Shown one piece after another: positions 17,060 through 25,990 of a stretch of 64,000 nt of DNA. This DNA is from Clostridium_B lapidicellarium. GTDB lineage: Bacteria; Bacillota; Clostridia; Clostridiales; Clostridiaceae. The stretch lies in NCBI RefSeq assembly GCF_041224415.1, contig NZ_JBGFFE010000004.1:62001-126000 (forward strand), read 5' to 3'. Each line of letters opens with the position of its first letter. The first letter of the stretch is position 1. The notes beneath the pieces were generated by a model. That model searched no databases. It worked only from the letters and a program-made list of their open reading frames with translations, and was not told the origin of the DNA. The position numbers and the translations under genes were made by a program.

Positions 17060-18970
17060 TTATTTATCATCATCTACTTTGTAGTCAGCATCAACTACAT
17101 TGTCATCATTTTTATTTTCAGACCCGTCTTTATTGCCTGTACCCGGATTTGGACCTGCTCCAGGATTTGGGCCTGCTCCCGGATTTGGGCCTGCACCTGG
17201 ATTTGGACCTGCTCCAGGGTTCTGACCTGCTTGAGCATTTTGTCCGTATACTTTGGATGTAACCTTATAAAGTGCCTGGGTCAAATCTTCTGTAGCCTTC
17301 TTTATAGTATCCAAATCATCGCCGTCTTTCACTTTTTTGACAGCTTCGACCTTATCCTCCACATTTTTCTTGTCTTCTCCTGATACCTTGCTTCCAAGAT
17401 CCTTCAAAGTCTTTTCTGCCTGATATACGAGCTGATCCGCATTGTTCTTAACCTCTATGGATTCCTTCCTCTTCTTATCCTGTTCCTCATATTTCTTAGC
17501 TTCTTTTACTGCTTTATCTATCTCATTATCGCTCAAATTAGTAGAAGCCGTAATTGTTATATTAGCTTCCTTGCCGGTTGCCTTATCTTTAGCTGAAACA
17601 TTAACTATACCATTTGCATCTATATCAAAGGCAACTTCAATCTGCGGAATTCCTCTCGGCGCAGGTGCTATGCCCGAAAGAGTAAATCTTCCAAGAGTCT
17701 TATCATCTGCTGCCATCTGTCTTTCACCTTGAACTACGTGGATCTCGACAGAAGTCTGGTTGTCGGCTGCAGTGGAGAATATCTGGCTCTTTTTGGTCGG
17801 TATAGTAGTATTTCTCTTGATAAGTGGAGTTGCAACTCCTCCCAAAGTTTCAATCCCAAGAGTAAGTGGTGTTACATCTAGAAGCAGTACATCTTTCACA
17901 TCTCCGGTAAGTACTCCTGCCTGAATAGCTGCTCCTACTGCCACACACTCATCTGGATTAACTCCCTTGGAAGGTTCCTTTCCGGTGAAGTTCTTAACTG
18001 TTTCCTGAACAGCAGGTGTCCTAGTAGAACCTCCTACAAGTATGACCTTGTTTATATCATTTATTGTAATTCCAGCATCGTTTAAGGCTTTTTTCATGGG
18101 TTCCTTGGTCTTGTTTACCAGATCCTCTGTAAGTTCATTGAATTTTGCCCTAGTCAAATTCATGTCTATGTGCTTGGGGCCGTTGGCATCCGCAGTGATG
18201 AAAGGCAGATTTATATTTGTCTGCATGGAAGATGACAATTCAATTTTTGCTTTTTCAGCCGCCTCTTTCAATCTCTGAAGTGCCATTTTGTCTTTTCTCA
18301 AATCTATTCCATTTTCAGCTTTAAAAGTATCCGCTATATAATCCATTACCTTCTGATCAAAATCATCTCCGCCAAGGTGGGTATCTCCATTTGTAGCCTT
18401 AACTTCAAATACCCCATCTCCCAGTTCCAGAACAGATACATCAAAAGTGCCTCCGCCTAAATCATATACCAATATCTTCTGATTTGTATTCATCTTATCC
18501 AAGCCATAAGCAAGAGAAGCTGCCGTAGGTTCATTTATTATTCTTCTTACGTTGAGTCCTGCAATCTTTCCTGCATCCTTAGTAGCCTGTCTTTGGCTAT
18601 CATTGAAATACGCAGGTACAGTTATAACTGCCTCGGTTACTTTCTCTCCTAAATAGGCCTCAGCATCAGATTTTATCTTTTGAAGTATCATAGCCGATAT
18701 TTCCTGAGGTGTGTATTGTTTTCCATCTATTTCTACTTTATGATCCGTCCCCATTTGTCTCTTTATGGACATTATAGTTTTATCTGGATTTGTTATTGCC
18801 TGTCTTTTAGCTACTTGACCCACCAGTCTTTCACCATTTTTCTGGAAGGAAACTACTGAAGGAGTGGTCCTTGAACCTTCAGAATTTGCTATAACTACTG
18901 GATCTCCACCTTCCATAACTGCAACACAAGAATTTGTTGTTCCTAAATCAATACCTATTATTTTTGACAT
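17060..18970 (-). CDS. dnaK: Chaperone DnaK (Hsp70) with a Pro-Gly repeat tail
   Basis: DnaK is the ATP-driven Hsp70 chaperone. The nucleotide-binding domain opens with IGIDLGTTNSC and holds DLGGGTFD; the linker DVLLLDVTPLTLGIETLGG and a substrate-binding domain follow. The 636 residues are longer than many Firmicutes DnaKs. The extra length is a disordered C-terminal tract (about 585-613) of five near-identical Asn-Pro-Gly-Ala-Gly-Pro units, before the usual acidic end VVDADYKVDDDK. AGGAGGTAAG precedes the ATG. Third gene of the CIRCE-controlled operon. Confidence 0.97.
   Translation of the reverse strand: MSKIIGIDLGTTNSCVAVMEGGDPVVIANSEGSRTTPSVVSFQKNGERLVGQVAKRQAITNPDKTIMSIKRQMGTDHKVEIDGKQYTPQEISAMILQKIKSDAEAYLGEKVTEAVITVPAYFNDSQRQATKDAGKIAGLNVRRIINEPTAASLAYGLDKMNTNQKILVYDLGGGTFDVSVLELGDGVFEVKATNGDTHLGGDDFDQKVMDYIADTFKAENGIDLRKDKMALQRLKEAAEKAKIELSSSMQTNINLPFITADANGPKHIDMNLTRAKFNELTEDLVNKTKEPMKKALNDAGITINDINKVILVGGSTRTPAVQETVKNFTGKEPSKGVNPDECVAVGAAIQAGVLTGDVKDVLLLDVTPLTLGIETLGGVATPLIKRNTTIPTKKSQIFSTAADNQTSVEIHVVQGERQMAADDKTLGRFTLSGIAPAPRGIPQIEVAFDIDANGIVNVSAKDKATGKEANITITASTNLSDNEIDKAVKEAKKYEEQDKKRKESIEVKNNADQLVYQAEKTLKDLGSKVSGEDKKNVEDKVEAVKKVKDGDDLDTIKKATEDLTQALYKVTSKVYGQNAQAGQNPGAGPNPGAGPNPGAGPNPGAGPNPGTGNKDGSENKNDDNVVDADYKVDDDK
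17141..17225. repeat. 18-bp tandem repeats inside dnaK
   Basis: About five copies of an 18-base unit, of the type GGATTTGGGCCTGCTCCC on the plus strand, encode the Pro-Asn-Pro-Gly-Ala-Gly tract near the DnaK C-terminus. The copies differ mainly at synonymous positions. Such in-frame minisatellites can change copy number by slippage. Confidence 0.9.
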
Positions 18971-19016
18971 GTTAACTTACCTCCTAAATTTAACTCAGTT
19001 GATTATTCATTTAAGC

Positions 19017-19769
19017 TTAATTTGCTACTTTCACCATGCTATATCTTATTATTTTATCTCCTCTTTTGTATCCCTTTTGAAACACCTCTACTATGGAATT
19101 CTTATCACATTTATCATCCTCCACATGCATAACTGCATTGTGGATATTAGGGTCAAACTCCCCTTCCGTAGGTATTTCCTCTACATCTAGTTTTTTCAAT
19201 GCAGCATTGAACTGCCTCATAGTCATCTCCACGCCTTTTTTTAAATCCTCAGCATTTCCCTCTACTTTTACTGCTCTTTCCAAATTATCCAATACGGGGA
19301 GTATTTCCTTCAATATATCTTTGCATGCATCAGAATAAATTCCCTCTTTTTCCTTTGAAGTTCTCTTCCTAAAATTGTCATATTCGGCCGTTGTCCTCGA
19401 AAGTCTATCCTGAATAGCATTGAATTTATTCATAATCTTGCTGTTTTCATCCTTTAATCTAAAATTTTCCTTTTTCAGTTCTTTCTGCAATTTCTTTCTT
19501 TTTTCCTGTATTTCATCTAATTTCTTTTCTTCTGTTTCCTTTTCCTGAGATTTTGACTCCTTAGTTTCTGATTTACATTCCGACTTCTCTTCTTCATCTT
19601 TTTTTTCTTTCTCATCTACATTCTTACTATCGGATTCTTGTGATTTTTCATCTAAATCTACCTTTTTGTCTGTTGAACAACATTTTTCACTTTCAATATC
19701 CTCATCGGGTTTTTCGCCGGCATTTTTATTTTCGCCATTCTGAGCATTCATATCCTCATCTTTCAACAT
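19017..19769 (-). CDS. grpE: Nucleotide exchange factor GrpE with long acidic/lysine N-terminus
   Basis: GrpE releases ADP from DnaK. The conserved core is the C-terminal 150 residues: a coiled coil with RTTAEYDNFRKRTSKEK, then NLERAV and the beta domain ending in GDKIIRYSMVKVAN. The first 100 residues are a low-complexity Glu/Lys/Ser stretch, longer than in most GrpE proteins, making the protein 250 residues. The start could be ATG 19769 or the in-frame ATG four codons later. It lies between hrcA and dnaK. Confidence 0.96.
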   Translation of the reverse strand: MLKDEDMNAQNGENKNAGEKPDEDIESEKCCSTDKKVDLDEKSQESDSKNVDEKEKKDEEEKSECKSETKESKSQEKETEEKKLDEIQEKRKKLQKELKKENFRLKDENSKIMNKFNAIQDRLSRTTAEYDNFRKRTSKEKEGIYSDACKDILKEILPVLDNLERAVKVEGNAEDLKKGVEMTMRQFNAALKKLDVEEIPTEGEFDPNIHNAVMHVEDDKCDKNSIVEVFQKGYKRGDKIIRYSMVKVAN

Positions 19770-19857
19770 TTAGACATTTCCTCCAATCCAACTAACATTT
19801 TATTATTCTTTCCATAAATCAAATTTTTTAAATTACACAATCCATTTTAGCATAACA

Positions 19858-20901
19858 TTACCTGTTTTCATCAAAATAGGTATGATTTAAAATGATGTTC
19901 ATTTCTTTTACTACACTTTCAAGTACAGATATAACCTTAGAATAGGGTATCCTCGTAGGTCCTATTACACCAATTTCACCTACAGGTTCATCATTTAAGC
20001 TATATACTGCAGATATTACGCTGCAGTCCTCCGCACCCTCTATATAATTTTCATTTCCTATTTTTACTGAAATGCTTGAGGCACTGTTTAATAAACTGCT
20101 TACCTTGTTTTTATTACCCAGCATGGATAAAAATTCTTTGGCCTTATCTATGTCTTTATACTCCGGGTAGTTAAATATATTTGTAGCACCCTGCATATAT
20201 ATCTCTGAATTATCTACATCATTCAATTTATCGTATAAAACACAGACTATTTCATCCACTATATCCTCGTATCCCTTTAAATCATTCTTTAATTTATTTA
20301 TAACCTCTATATTTATGTCATCAACACATAAATTTTTCAGTCTAAAATTCAACGCATTATTCAATTTAACAAAGTTATTATCAGAAATGGCCCTTTTAAT
20401 TTTTATAAGGTTGTTTTTTATAATTCCGCTGTCAATTATAAGCACCAATAAAATGTTACTGTTAGATTCTATATCTATCAATTGCAAATGCTTTATACGG
20501 CCTTTTCTTGCAGAAGGCGCCCTCCCCACTGAAGTAAGTCTTGTAAGCTCAGACAAAAGATAAATAGCTTGCTTTATTATTTTGTCAACTTCAAATAACG
20601 CATCTGTTATAATCTGGCTTTTTATTATATACATTTCTTCAGGACTCAATCTGGGTATATGCATCAATTTATCTACATACAACCTGTAACCCTTATTGGA
20701 AGGTATTCTCCCTGAAGAGCTGTGAAGCTGTTCCAAATAACCCATTTCCTCCAAATCCGACATTTCATTTCTTATGGTAGCAGAACTTACCCCCAAGTTA
20801 TATTTTTTAGCTATGGTTCTGGATCCCACAGGCTCGGCAGTATCTATATAGTCATTAACAATTGCCTGAAGTATTTTTATCTTTCTCTCATCCATTTCCA
20901 T
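19858..20901 (-). CDS. hrcA: Heat-shock repressor HrcA
   Basis: HrcA binds CIRCE and represses class I heat-shock genes; its activity depends on GroEL. The winged helix is at residues 1-75 (PVGSRTIAKKYNLGVSSATIRN) and a GAF-like dimer domain follows. The 347 residues are the normal length. ATG 20901 has GAGGTGAT upstream, and the CIRCE operator sits 16 bases before the start codon, so the operon is self-regulated. First gene of hrcA-grpE-dnaK-dnaJ. Confidence 0.97.
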   Translation of the reverse strand: MEMDERKIKILQAIVNDYIDTAEPVGSRTIAKKYNLGVSSATIRNEMSDLEEMGYLEQLHSSSGRIPSNKGYRLYVDKLMHIPRLSPEEMYIIKSQIITDALFEVDKIIKQAIYLLSELTRLTSVGRAPSARKGRIKHLQLIDIESNSNILLVLIIDSGIIKNNLIKIKRAISDNNFVKLNNALNFRLKNLCVDDINIEVINKLKNDLKGYEDIVDEIVCVLYDKLNDVDNSEIYMQGATNIFNYPEYKDIDKAKEFLSMLGNKNKVSSLLNSASSISVKIGNENYIEGAEDCSVISAVYSLNDEPVGEIGVIGPTRIPYSKVISVLESVVKEMNIILNHTYFDENR

Positions 20902-20916
20902 AATATCACCTCTTTA

Positions 20917-20943
20917 TTAGCACTCATTACTGTTGAGTGCTAA
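20917..20943 (-). promoter_or_regulatory. CIRCE operator (HrcA binding site)
   Basis: A perfect copy of the consensus: TTAGCACTC, nine spacer bases, GAGTGCTAA. It lies between the hrcA promoter and the hrcA start codon, as expected for control of the dnaK operon by HrcA. Confidence 0.97.
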
Positions 20944-20956
20944 CCACTATGATTAA

Positions 20957-20985
20957 AAAATATCACTCATAATTTTTTTTGTCAA
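20957..20985 (-). promoter_or_regulatory. Promoter of the hrcA-grpE-dnaK-dnaJ operon
   Basis: On the minus strand TTGACA (20985-20980) is followed after 17 bases by TATTTT (20962-20957), a sigma-A-like pair just upstream of CIRCE. The -10 box is imperfect. Confidence 0.65.
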
Positions 20986-21091
20986 TACCATACAAACTAT
21001 ATTATTTTAACAAATACTATAGTTTATTCTGTTTAAAGTGAATTTCATAATGTTTTCTCAAGATTGCTCAAATTATCTTATACAAATAATA

Positions 21092-22243
21092 TCATGTCAA
21101 TATAAATTCACACATTACACTGTTAGATACTTCTATTCCTCTCCTATTTAAATATATTCTATCTCCATCGACCACCAATAATCCATTTTTGACATATTTA
21201 TCTATCACACTGCCGTATATTGAATAAATGTTACTGTTGAACCTATCATTAAAATCCTCTATTGAAATTCCATTTATCTTTCTAAGTCCCATGAACATAA
21301 ATTCTTCCATATCATCACAAATGGAGTTTTTATGCTTATCCAGCTCCGCAAATTTTCCCTCAGAACCTTCCGAAATATACTTCTCTATATCTGATGTCCT
21401 TCTGTATCTGCGGCCGTCTATATAGGAATGTGCACCGGAGCCGCACCCTATATAAGGTTTCAAGTCCCAATACACCAGATTATGTCTGCACTCTTTTTTA
21501 TTCCTTGCAAAATTAGATATTTCATACTGATTATAACCATTTTTATAAAGAAACTCCAATGTAAAATAGTACATCCGCCTTTCTTCCTCCTCTTTTGGAA
21601 GTTTCAATTCACGGCTTTTATACATATTATAAAAAGGAGTGTGTGCTTCAACTATAAGGCTATAGCATGATATATGTTCCGGGTTAAGGGCAGCCACATT
21701 TTCAAGGGATTCCTTCCAATTTTCAAAAGTCTGACCTGGAAGTCCAAACATAAGATCAACATTTATATTTGAAAATTCAAGGTTTCTTGCCATCTCATAC
21801 CCCTTTAAAAAGTCGTTCACAGTATGAATTCTGCCAATTTTTTTTAGGAGTGAATCCTGCCAGGCTTGAAGTCCTATACTCAACCTATTGACTCCCATGA
21901 CTTTTAAAAGTCTCAATTTTTTTTCTGTAAAAGTTCCTGGATTTCCCTCCACTGAAAATTCAATATTGCTTCCCAAATTCAGTTTCTTCAAAGCTCCATG
22001 TATATTTTCCCAAGCTTCTAGAGGCAGATATGTGGGTGTCCCTCCACCTATAAAGATAGTTTTTACAGTTCTCTCCCCTACAAGAGCTATATCCCTGGCC
22101 AGTGCTTTAGAATAATCCAACATGAATTCTTCTTTACCGCTGTAAGAGGGGAAATCACAATAGAGACACTTTTTTTTGCAAAAAGGTATATTGATATACA
22201 AAGATACAGTTTTTTTCTTATTCAAATCTTCCTCACCGCTCAA
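21092..22243 (-). CDS. hemW: HemW-type radical SAM protein
   Basis: HemW proteins are radical-SAM relatives of HemN that act as heme chaperones and lack coproporphyrinogen oxidase activity. The cluster motif is FCKKKCLYCDF (CxxxCxxC) near residue 22, followed by GGGTPTYLP. The 383 residues agree with the family, and the extra N-terminal Cys of true HemN is absent. The start overlaps the lepA stop by 4 bases. Position between lepA and hrcA is conserved in Firmicutes. Confidence 0.93.
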   Translation of the reverse strand: MSGEEDLNKKKTVSLYINIPFCKKKCLYCDFPSYSGKEEFMLDYSKALARDIALVGERTVKTIFIGGGTPTYLPLEAWENIHGALKKLNLGSNIEFSVEGNPGTFTEKKLRLLKVMGVNRLSIGLQAWQDSLLKKIGRIHTVNDFLKGYEMARNLEFSNINVDLMFGLPGQTFENWKESLENVAALNPEHISCYSLIVEAHTPFYNMYKSRELKLPKEEEERRMYYFTLEFLYKNGYNQYEISNFARNKKECRHNLVYWDLKPYIGCGSGAHSYIDGRRYRRTSDIEKYISEGSEGKFAELDKHKNSICDDMEEFMFMGLRKINGISIEDFNDRFNSNIYSIYGSVIDKYVKNGLLVVDGDRIYLNRRGIEVSNSVMCEFILT

Positions 22244-24048
22244 TCATCTGTTTTCAGTATCGCCATAAAAGCTTCCTGTGGGATTTCCACAGATCCTACC
22301 TGCCTCATCCTCTTTTTACCTTCTTTTTGCTTTTCGAGAAGTTTCTTCTTTCTGGATATATCTCCTCCATAGCACTTTGCAAGTACATCTTTTCTCATGG
22401 CCTTCACAGTCTCTCTAGCTATAATTTTCCCGCCCACAGCCGCCTGTATCGGTACTTCAAAAAGCTGCCTAGGTATTATGTTTTTCAACTTTTGAGCTAT
22501 TTTCCTGCCTCTCTCGTAAGCTCTTTCCTCCGGGACAATCATGGAAAGTGCATCTACGGGTTCTCCATTTAAAAGTATGTCCAGTTTCACCAAATCGGCA
22601 GTTTTATAACCTTTCAATTCATAGTCAAGAGATGCATACCCTCTTGTCCTTGATTTTAATACATCAAAAAAATTGTATATTATTTCATTTAACGGGATGT
22701 CATAATTCAAAGATACCCTGGTAGTTTCTATATACTGCATATCCTTAAAAGTGCCCCTTCTTCCCTGGGCAAGTTCCATGACAGCCCCTACATATTTTGA
22801 AGGTGTTATTATAGATGTCTGTACTATAGGTTCTTCCATGTACTTTATTTCAGACGCCTTAGGCATATTGGTCGGATTGGTGAGTTCTACCAATGTACCA
22901 TCTGTTTTATGTATCCTATATATGACGGATGGAGCTGTAGTAATTATATCGAGATTGAATTCCCTCTCTATTCTCTCCTGCACAACATCCATATGAAGAA
23001 GCCCCAGAAACCCGCATCTAAAGCCAAATCCCAGTGCCGCAGATGTTTCCGGTTCAAAGCAAAGTGCTGCATCATTGACCCTGAGTTTTTCCAGTGCTTC
23101 CTTTAGTTCGTCATATTTTGTCCCATCTGCTGGATATATGCCGCTGTATACCATAGAAACCACAGGTCTGTAACCTTTTAAGGGTTCCGATGCTTCCCTG
23201 CCCGCTTCAGTCACCGTATCCCCCACTCTGGCATCTCTTACATTTTTAATGGACGCAGTAAAATAGCCAACATCTCCAGCTTTCAATTCTGATCTTGGCA
23301 TAAAATTCGGAACAAATATTCCCGTTTCAGTAACTTCATAAACTTTTCCCGCAGCCATAAGTTTTATCTGTTCTCCCGGCTTAATACAACCTTCTTTTAC
23401 CCTTATATGACAAACTACACCTCTATAGCTGTCATAATTGGAATCAAATATAAGTGCCCTCAAGGGTGCATTTTCGTCTCCCTGTGGTGAAGGTATCTTA
23501 TTTACTACAGCCTCCAGAACTTCATCTATATTCAAACCTGTCTTCGCAGAAACCAGAGGGGCGTCTTCCGCATCTATCCCTATGACATCCTCTATTTCCT
23601 GCTTTACTTCCTCCGGTCTGGAACTTGGAAGATCTATTTTATTTATAACCGGAACAATTTCCAGATCATGATCCATGGCCAAATAGCAATTTGCCAATGT
23701 CTGTGCCTGTATCCCCTGAGTCGCATCCACTACAAGAATAGCTCCTTCACAGGCTGCAAGGCTTCTTGAAACTTCATAGTTAAAATCCACATGACCCGGT
23801 GTATCTATAAGATTCAAAATATATTCTTCACCGTCAGATCTCTTATATATAAGTCTAACTGCCTGGGATTTTATCGTTATTCCCCGTTCTCTCTCCAATT
23901 CCATGTTGTCAAGCACCTGAGAGCTCATCTCTCTCTCAGTAAGAGTTCCCGTTTTCTCAATCAATCTATCTGCAAGTGTGGATTTACCGTGATCTATATG
24001 GGCAACTATAGAAAAATTTCTTATATGTTTCTGTCTTTCACTCTGCAT
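22240..24048 (-). CDS. lepA: Elongation factor 4 (LepA)
   Basis: LepA/EF4 is a ribosome-binding GTPase. G1 is AHIDHGKST, G3 is DTPGHVDF and G4 is NKIDLP; EF-G-like domains III and V and the LepA-specific C-terminal domain follow. The start is set at MQSERQKHIRNFS, with GGGGGAAA upstream, giving 602 residues as usual; an upstream in-frame start would add 12 non-conserved residues. hemW overlaps downstream. Confidence 0.97.
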   Translation of the reverse strand: MQSERQKHIRNFSIVAHIDHGKSTLADRLIEKTGTLTEREMSSQVLDNMELERERGITIKSQAVRLIYKRSDGEEYILNLIDTPGHVDFNYEVSRSLAACEGAILVVDATQGIQAQTLANCYLAMDHDLEIVPVINKIDLPSSRPEEVKQEIEDVIGIDAEDAPLVSAKTGLNIDEVLEAVVNKIPSPQGDENAPLRALIFDSNYDSYRGVVCHIRVKEGCIKPGEQIKLMAAGKVYEVTETGIFVPNFMPRSELKAGDVGYFTASIKNVRDARVGDTVTEAGREASEPLKGYRPVVSMVYSGIYPADGTKYDELKEALEKLRVNDAALCFEPETSAALGFGFRCGFLGLLHMDVVQERIEREFNLDIITTAPSVIYRIHKTDGTLVELTNPTNMPKASEIKYMEEPIVQTSIITPSKYVGAVMELAQGRRGTFKDMQYIETTRVSLNYDIPLNEIIYNFFDVLKSRTRGYASLDYELKGYKTADLVKLDILLNGEPVDALSMIVPEERAYERGRKIAQKLKNIIPRQLFEVPIQAAVGGKIIARETVKAMRKDVLAKCYGGDISRKKKLLEKQKEGKKRMRQVGSVEIPQEAFMAILKTDD

Positions 24049-24152
24049 ACTATTTCCCCCAATATCAATGAAATTTCTCCACAATCAAGTCTTTTTTCGA
24101 ATATAACGACTAGAATAAATTATATCATAATCACCCTATAGTTAAAAGAAGG

Positions 24153-24476
24153 TCATCTTCCAAAATAGCTCTCTATGTCTTCAAATACATTTTGAGTCAT
24201 ATCTATTACATAAGAAGCTCCAGAATATAATTTGCCGCCTACCACATCTATAATTTTTCTGGAACCCCTCCTGAAGTTACCACCTATGCCTCTGTCTATG
24301 TTAAGTGAATAATTTCCCACATCTACACTGAAATCAAAAGGTTCCCTGGTACAATTTATTCTAAAATCAGATCCATCCTTTATAAATTTAGGCAGTCCTG
24401 CAGTTATAATTGTAAATCCCAGAAAAATTATTATACTGCAAGCCACAAGAACAGCTGCAATAGATTTCCTGTTCAT
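24153..24476 (-). CDS. Small membrane-anchored protein of unknown function
   Basis: 107 residues with one N-terminal membrane helix (AAVLVACSIIIFLGFTIITA) and a soluble, probably extracytoplasmic remainder. GGGGGTGAC stands at the right distance before the ATG, so it is very likely translated. I recognise no domain. It lies between gpr and lepA, the slot often occupied by spoIIP in clostridia, but it has none of SpoIIP's length. A sporulation link is only a guess from position. Confidence 0.65.
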   Translation of the reverse strand: MNRKSIAAVLVACSIIIFLGFTIITAGLPKFIKDGSDFRINCTREPFDFSVDVGNYSLNIDRGIGGNFRRGSRKIIDVVGGKLYSGASYVIDMTQNVFEDIESYFGR

Positions 24477-24551
24477 AAAAAAGTCACCCCCAGACAGGAA
24501 TAAAATCCTTATTATAAGGATGGACCCTTTTATAAATTTTATACATATCTT

Positions 24552-25526
24552 TCAATTTAGAAAGGTATTTATATCATTCAAGCCCAATGCAGGTTGAAGA
24601 GCTATATTTATAGCATTTGCAATAACCTTCGAAATGGAATCCACCACCATGTCTACATCTTTGGGCGTAACCATTATATTTTCCCTGTAGGGCTCAAGAA
24701 GACCTTTTATCATTTGATGCTTCTCATTCTTGTCTATGGATTTCAACATTTCATAAAACTTTTCTCCTTTTTTCGTCTGCCTTATCATTTCGTCCAGAAC
24801 CATGTCGATGGTGTCATTGGCCATGGTAGCGGCATCCACCACTGTAGGAACTCCTATGGCTATTACAGGTACTCCAAGCGTCTTTTCACTCAACTCCATT
24901 CTTCTATTGCCTACCCCGGAGCCCGGAGATATTCCTCTGTTTCCTATTTGAACCGTAGAATTTACCCTGTTCATTTTTCTCGATGCCAGTGAATCTATAC
25001 AAATTATCAGATTTGGTTCCACTTTACTGACAACTCCCTGTATTATCTCACTGGTCTCAATACCGGTAATTCCAAGCACTCCCGGAGATATCACACATAC
25101 AGGCCTTATTCTCTCGTCTATTTTATCAGGCAGCAGCTGCCTTAAATGTCTGGTGACCATAAGTTTTGAAATAACTTTGGGTCCCAGGGAATCAGGGGTT
25201 ATATTCCAGTTTCCCATTCCCACCACCAGTGCCGTCATATCCTTATCCAAATCTATCATACCCGACAATACTTTTCCAACTACCCTGCTGACTTTATCCC
25301 TCATCTCACCATCATAATGGGTGAGCCTGGGCATATCCACAGTTATATAGGAGCCCTTGGGCTTCCCCATGATCTTTTCTCCAATATCCTCTATTATTTT
25401 CACATAGGTCACTTTTATACCATCTTCCAAAGTTTCCTCAACTTCAACTCCCGGAACCTCGCCCCCTCTTTCCCTGCAGCATTTCTCCCTGGTTTCTACT
25501 GCCAAGTCCGTCCTCACATCAAACAT
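24552..25526 (-). CDS. gpr: Germination protease Gpr
   Basis: Gpr is the aspartic-type protease that degrades small acid-soluble proteins at germination; it is made as an inactive precursor in the forespore. The N-terminus MFDVRTDLAVE is the conserved propeptide start, placed at ATG 25526 with AGGAGTGAT upstream; a longer frame adds 21 non-conserved residues. The motifs VVGMGNWNITPDSLGPKV and CIDSLASR are typical. Divergent from rpsT. Confidence 0.96.
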   Translation of the reverse strand: MFDVRTDLAVETREKCCRERGGEVPGVEVEETLEDGIKVTYVKIIEDIGEKIMGKPKGSYITVDMPRLTHYDGEMRDKVSRVVGKVLSGMIDLDKDMTALVVGMGNWNITPDSLGPKVISKLMVTRHLRQLLPDKIDERIRPVCVISPGVLGITGIETSEIIQGVVSKVEPNLIICIDSLASRKMNRVNSTVQIGNRGISPGSGVGNRRMELSEKTLGVPVIAIGVPTVVDAATMANDTIDMVLDEMIRQTKKGEKFYEMLKSIDKNEKHQMIKGLLEPYRENIMVTPKDVDMVVDSISKVIANAINIALQPALGLNDINTFLN

Positions 25527-25587
25527 TTTAAATATCACTCCTTTATTTGCCAAGTTGTTCTCACAGTACATATTATTTGTCATTAAC

Positions 25588-25651
25588 ATTCACAATATAC
25601 TCTTCACAATTGACAACTGACAACTCACAATGTACAATTGACAATGTACAT
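25588..25651. repeat. Degenerate ACAATTGACA-type repeats upstream of rpsT
   Basis: About six imperfect copies of an ACAATTGACA/ACAATGTACA-like unit in tandem between gpr and rpsT. The repeat contains the rpsT promoter hexamers. A shorter copy of the same sequence type lies at 42251-42272 between trpC and trpF. Confidence 0.7.
25610..25638 (+). promoter_or_regulatory. rpsT promoter
   Basis: TTGACA (25610-25615), 17-base spacer and TACAAT (25633-25638), about 50 bases upstream of the rpsT start. Both hexamers lie within the ACAATTGACA repeat tract. Confidence 0.7.
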
Positions 25652-25688
25652 TTATTTAAACTCCATAAAAACACAAGGAGGTGAAAAC

Positions 25689-25955
25689 ATGGCAAATATA
25701 AAATCTGCAAAAAAGAGAATAAAAGTTATTCAAACTAAAACATTGAGAAATAAGATGATAAAATCTTCACTGAAAACTACTGAAAAAAAGTTTTTGTCAT
25801 CTATTGATAATGGAAATGCAGAAGAAGCTAAAGCCACTTTAAGGGAGGCTGTAAAAGCTTTGGATATGGCTGCATCAAAGGGTATAATTCACAAGAATAA
25901 AGCAGCAAGGGATAAATCCAAATTGACTTTGAAATTAAACGGATTGACTGCATAA
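25689..25955 (+). CDS. rpsT: 30S ribosomal protein S20
   Basis: S20 binds 16S rRNA early in 30S assembly. The protein begins MANIKSAKKRIKVIQTK and has the helical Lys-rich body ending KNKAARDKSKLTLKLNGL; 88 residues is standard. ATG 25689 follows AAGGAGGTGAAAAC. It is an isolated plus-strand gene between gpr and holA, which read the other way. Its stop codon lies in a long terminator stem shared with holA. Confidence 0.97.
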   Translation: MANIKSAKKRIKVIQTKTLRNKMIKSSLKTTEKKFLSSIDNGNAEEAKATLREAVKALDMAASKGIIHKNKAARDKSKLTLKLNGLTA

Positions 25956-25990
25956 ATAAATAACCGGTGAGCACCGGTTATTTATTTATG
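25951..25990. terminator. Shared rpsT/holA terminator palindrome
   Basis: An 18-bp perfect stem (25951-25968 with 25973-25990) and a 4-base loop. The TAA stops of rpsT (25953-25955) and holA (25986-25988) both lie inside the stem, so one element ends two convergent genes. Confidence 0.85.
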
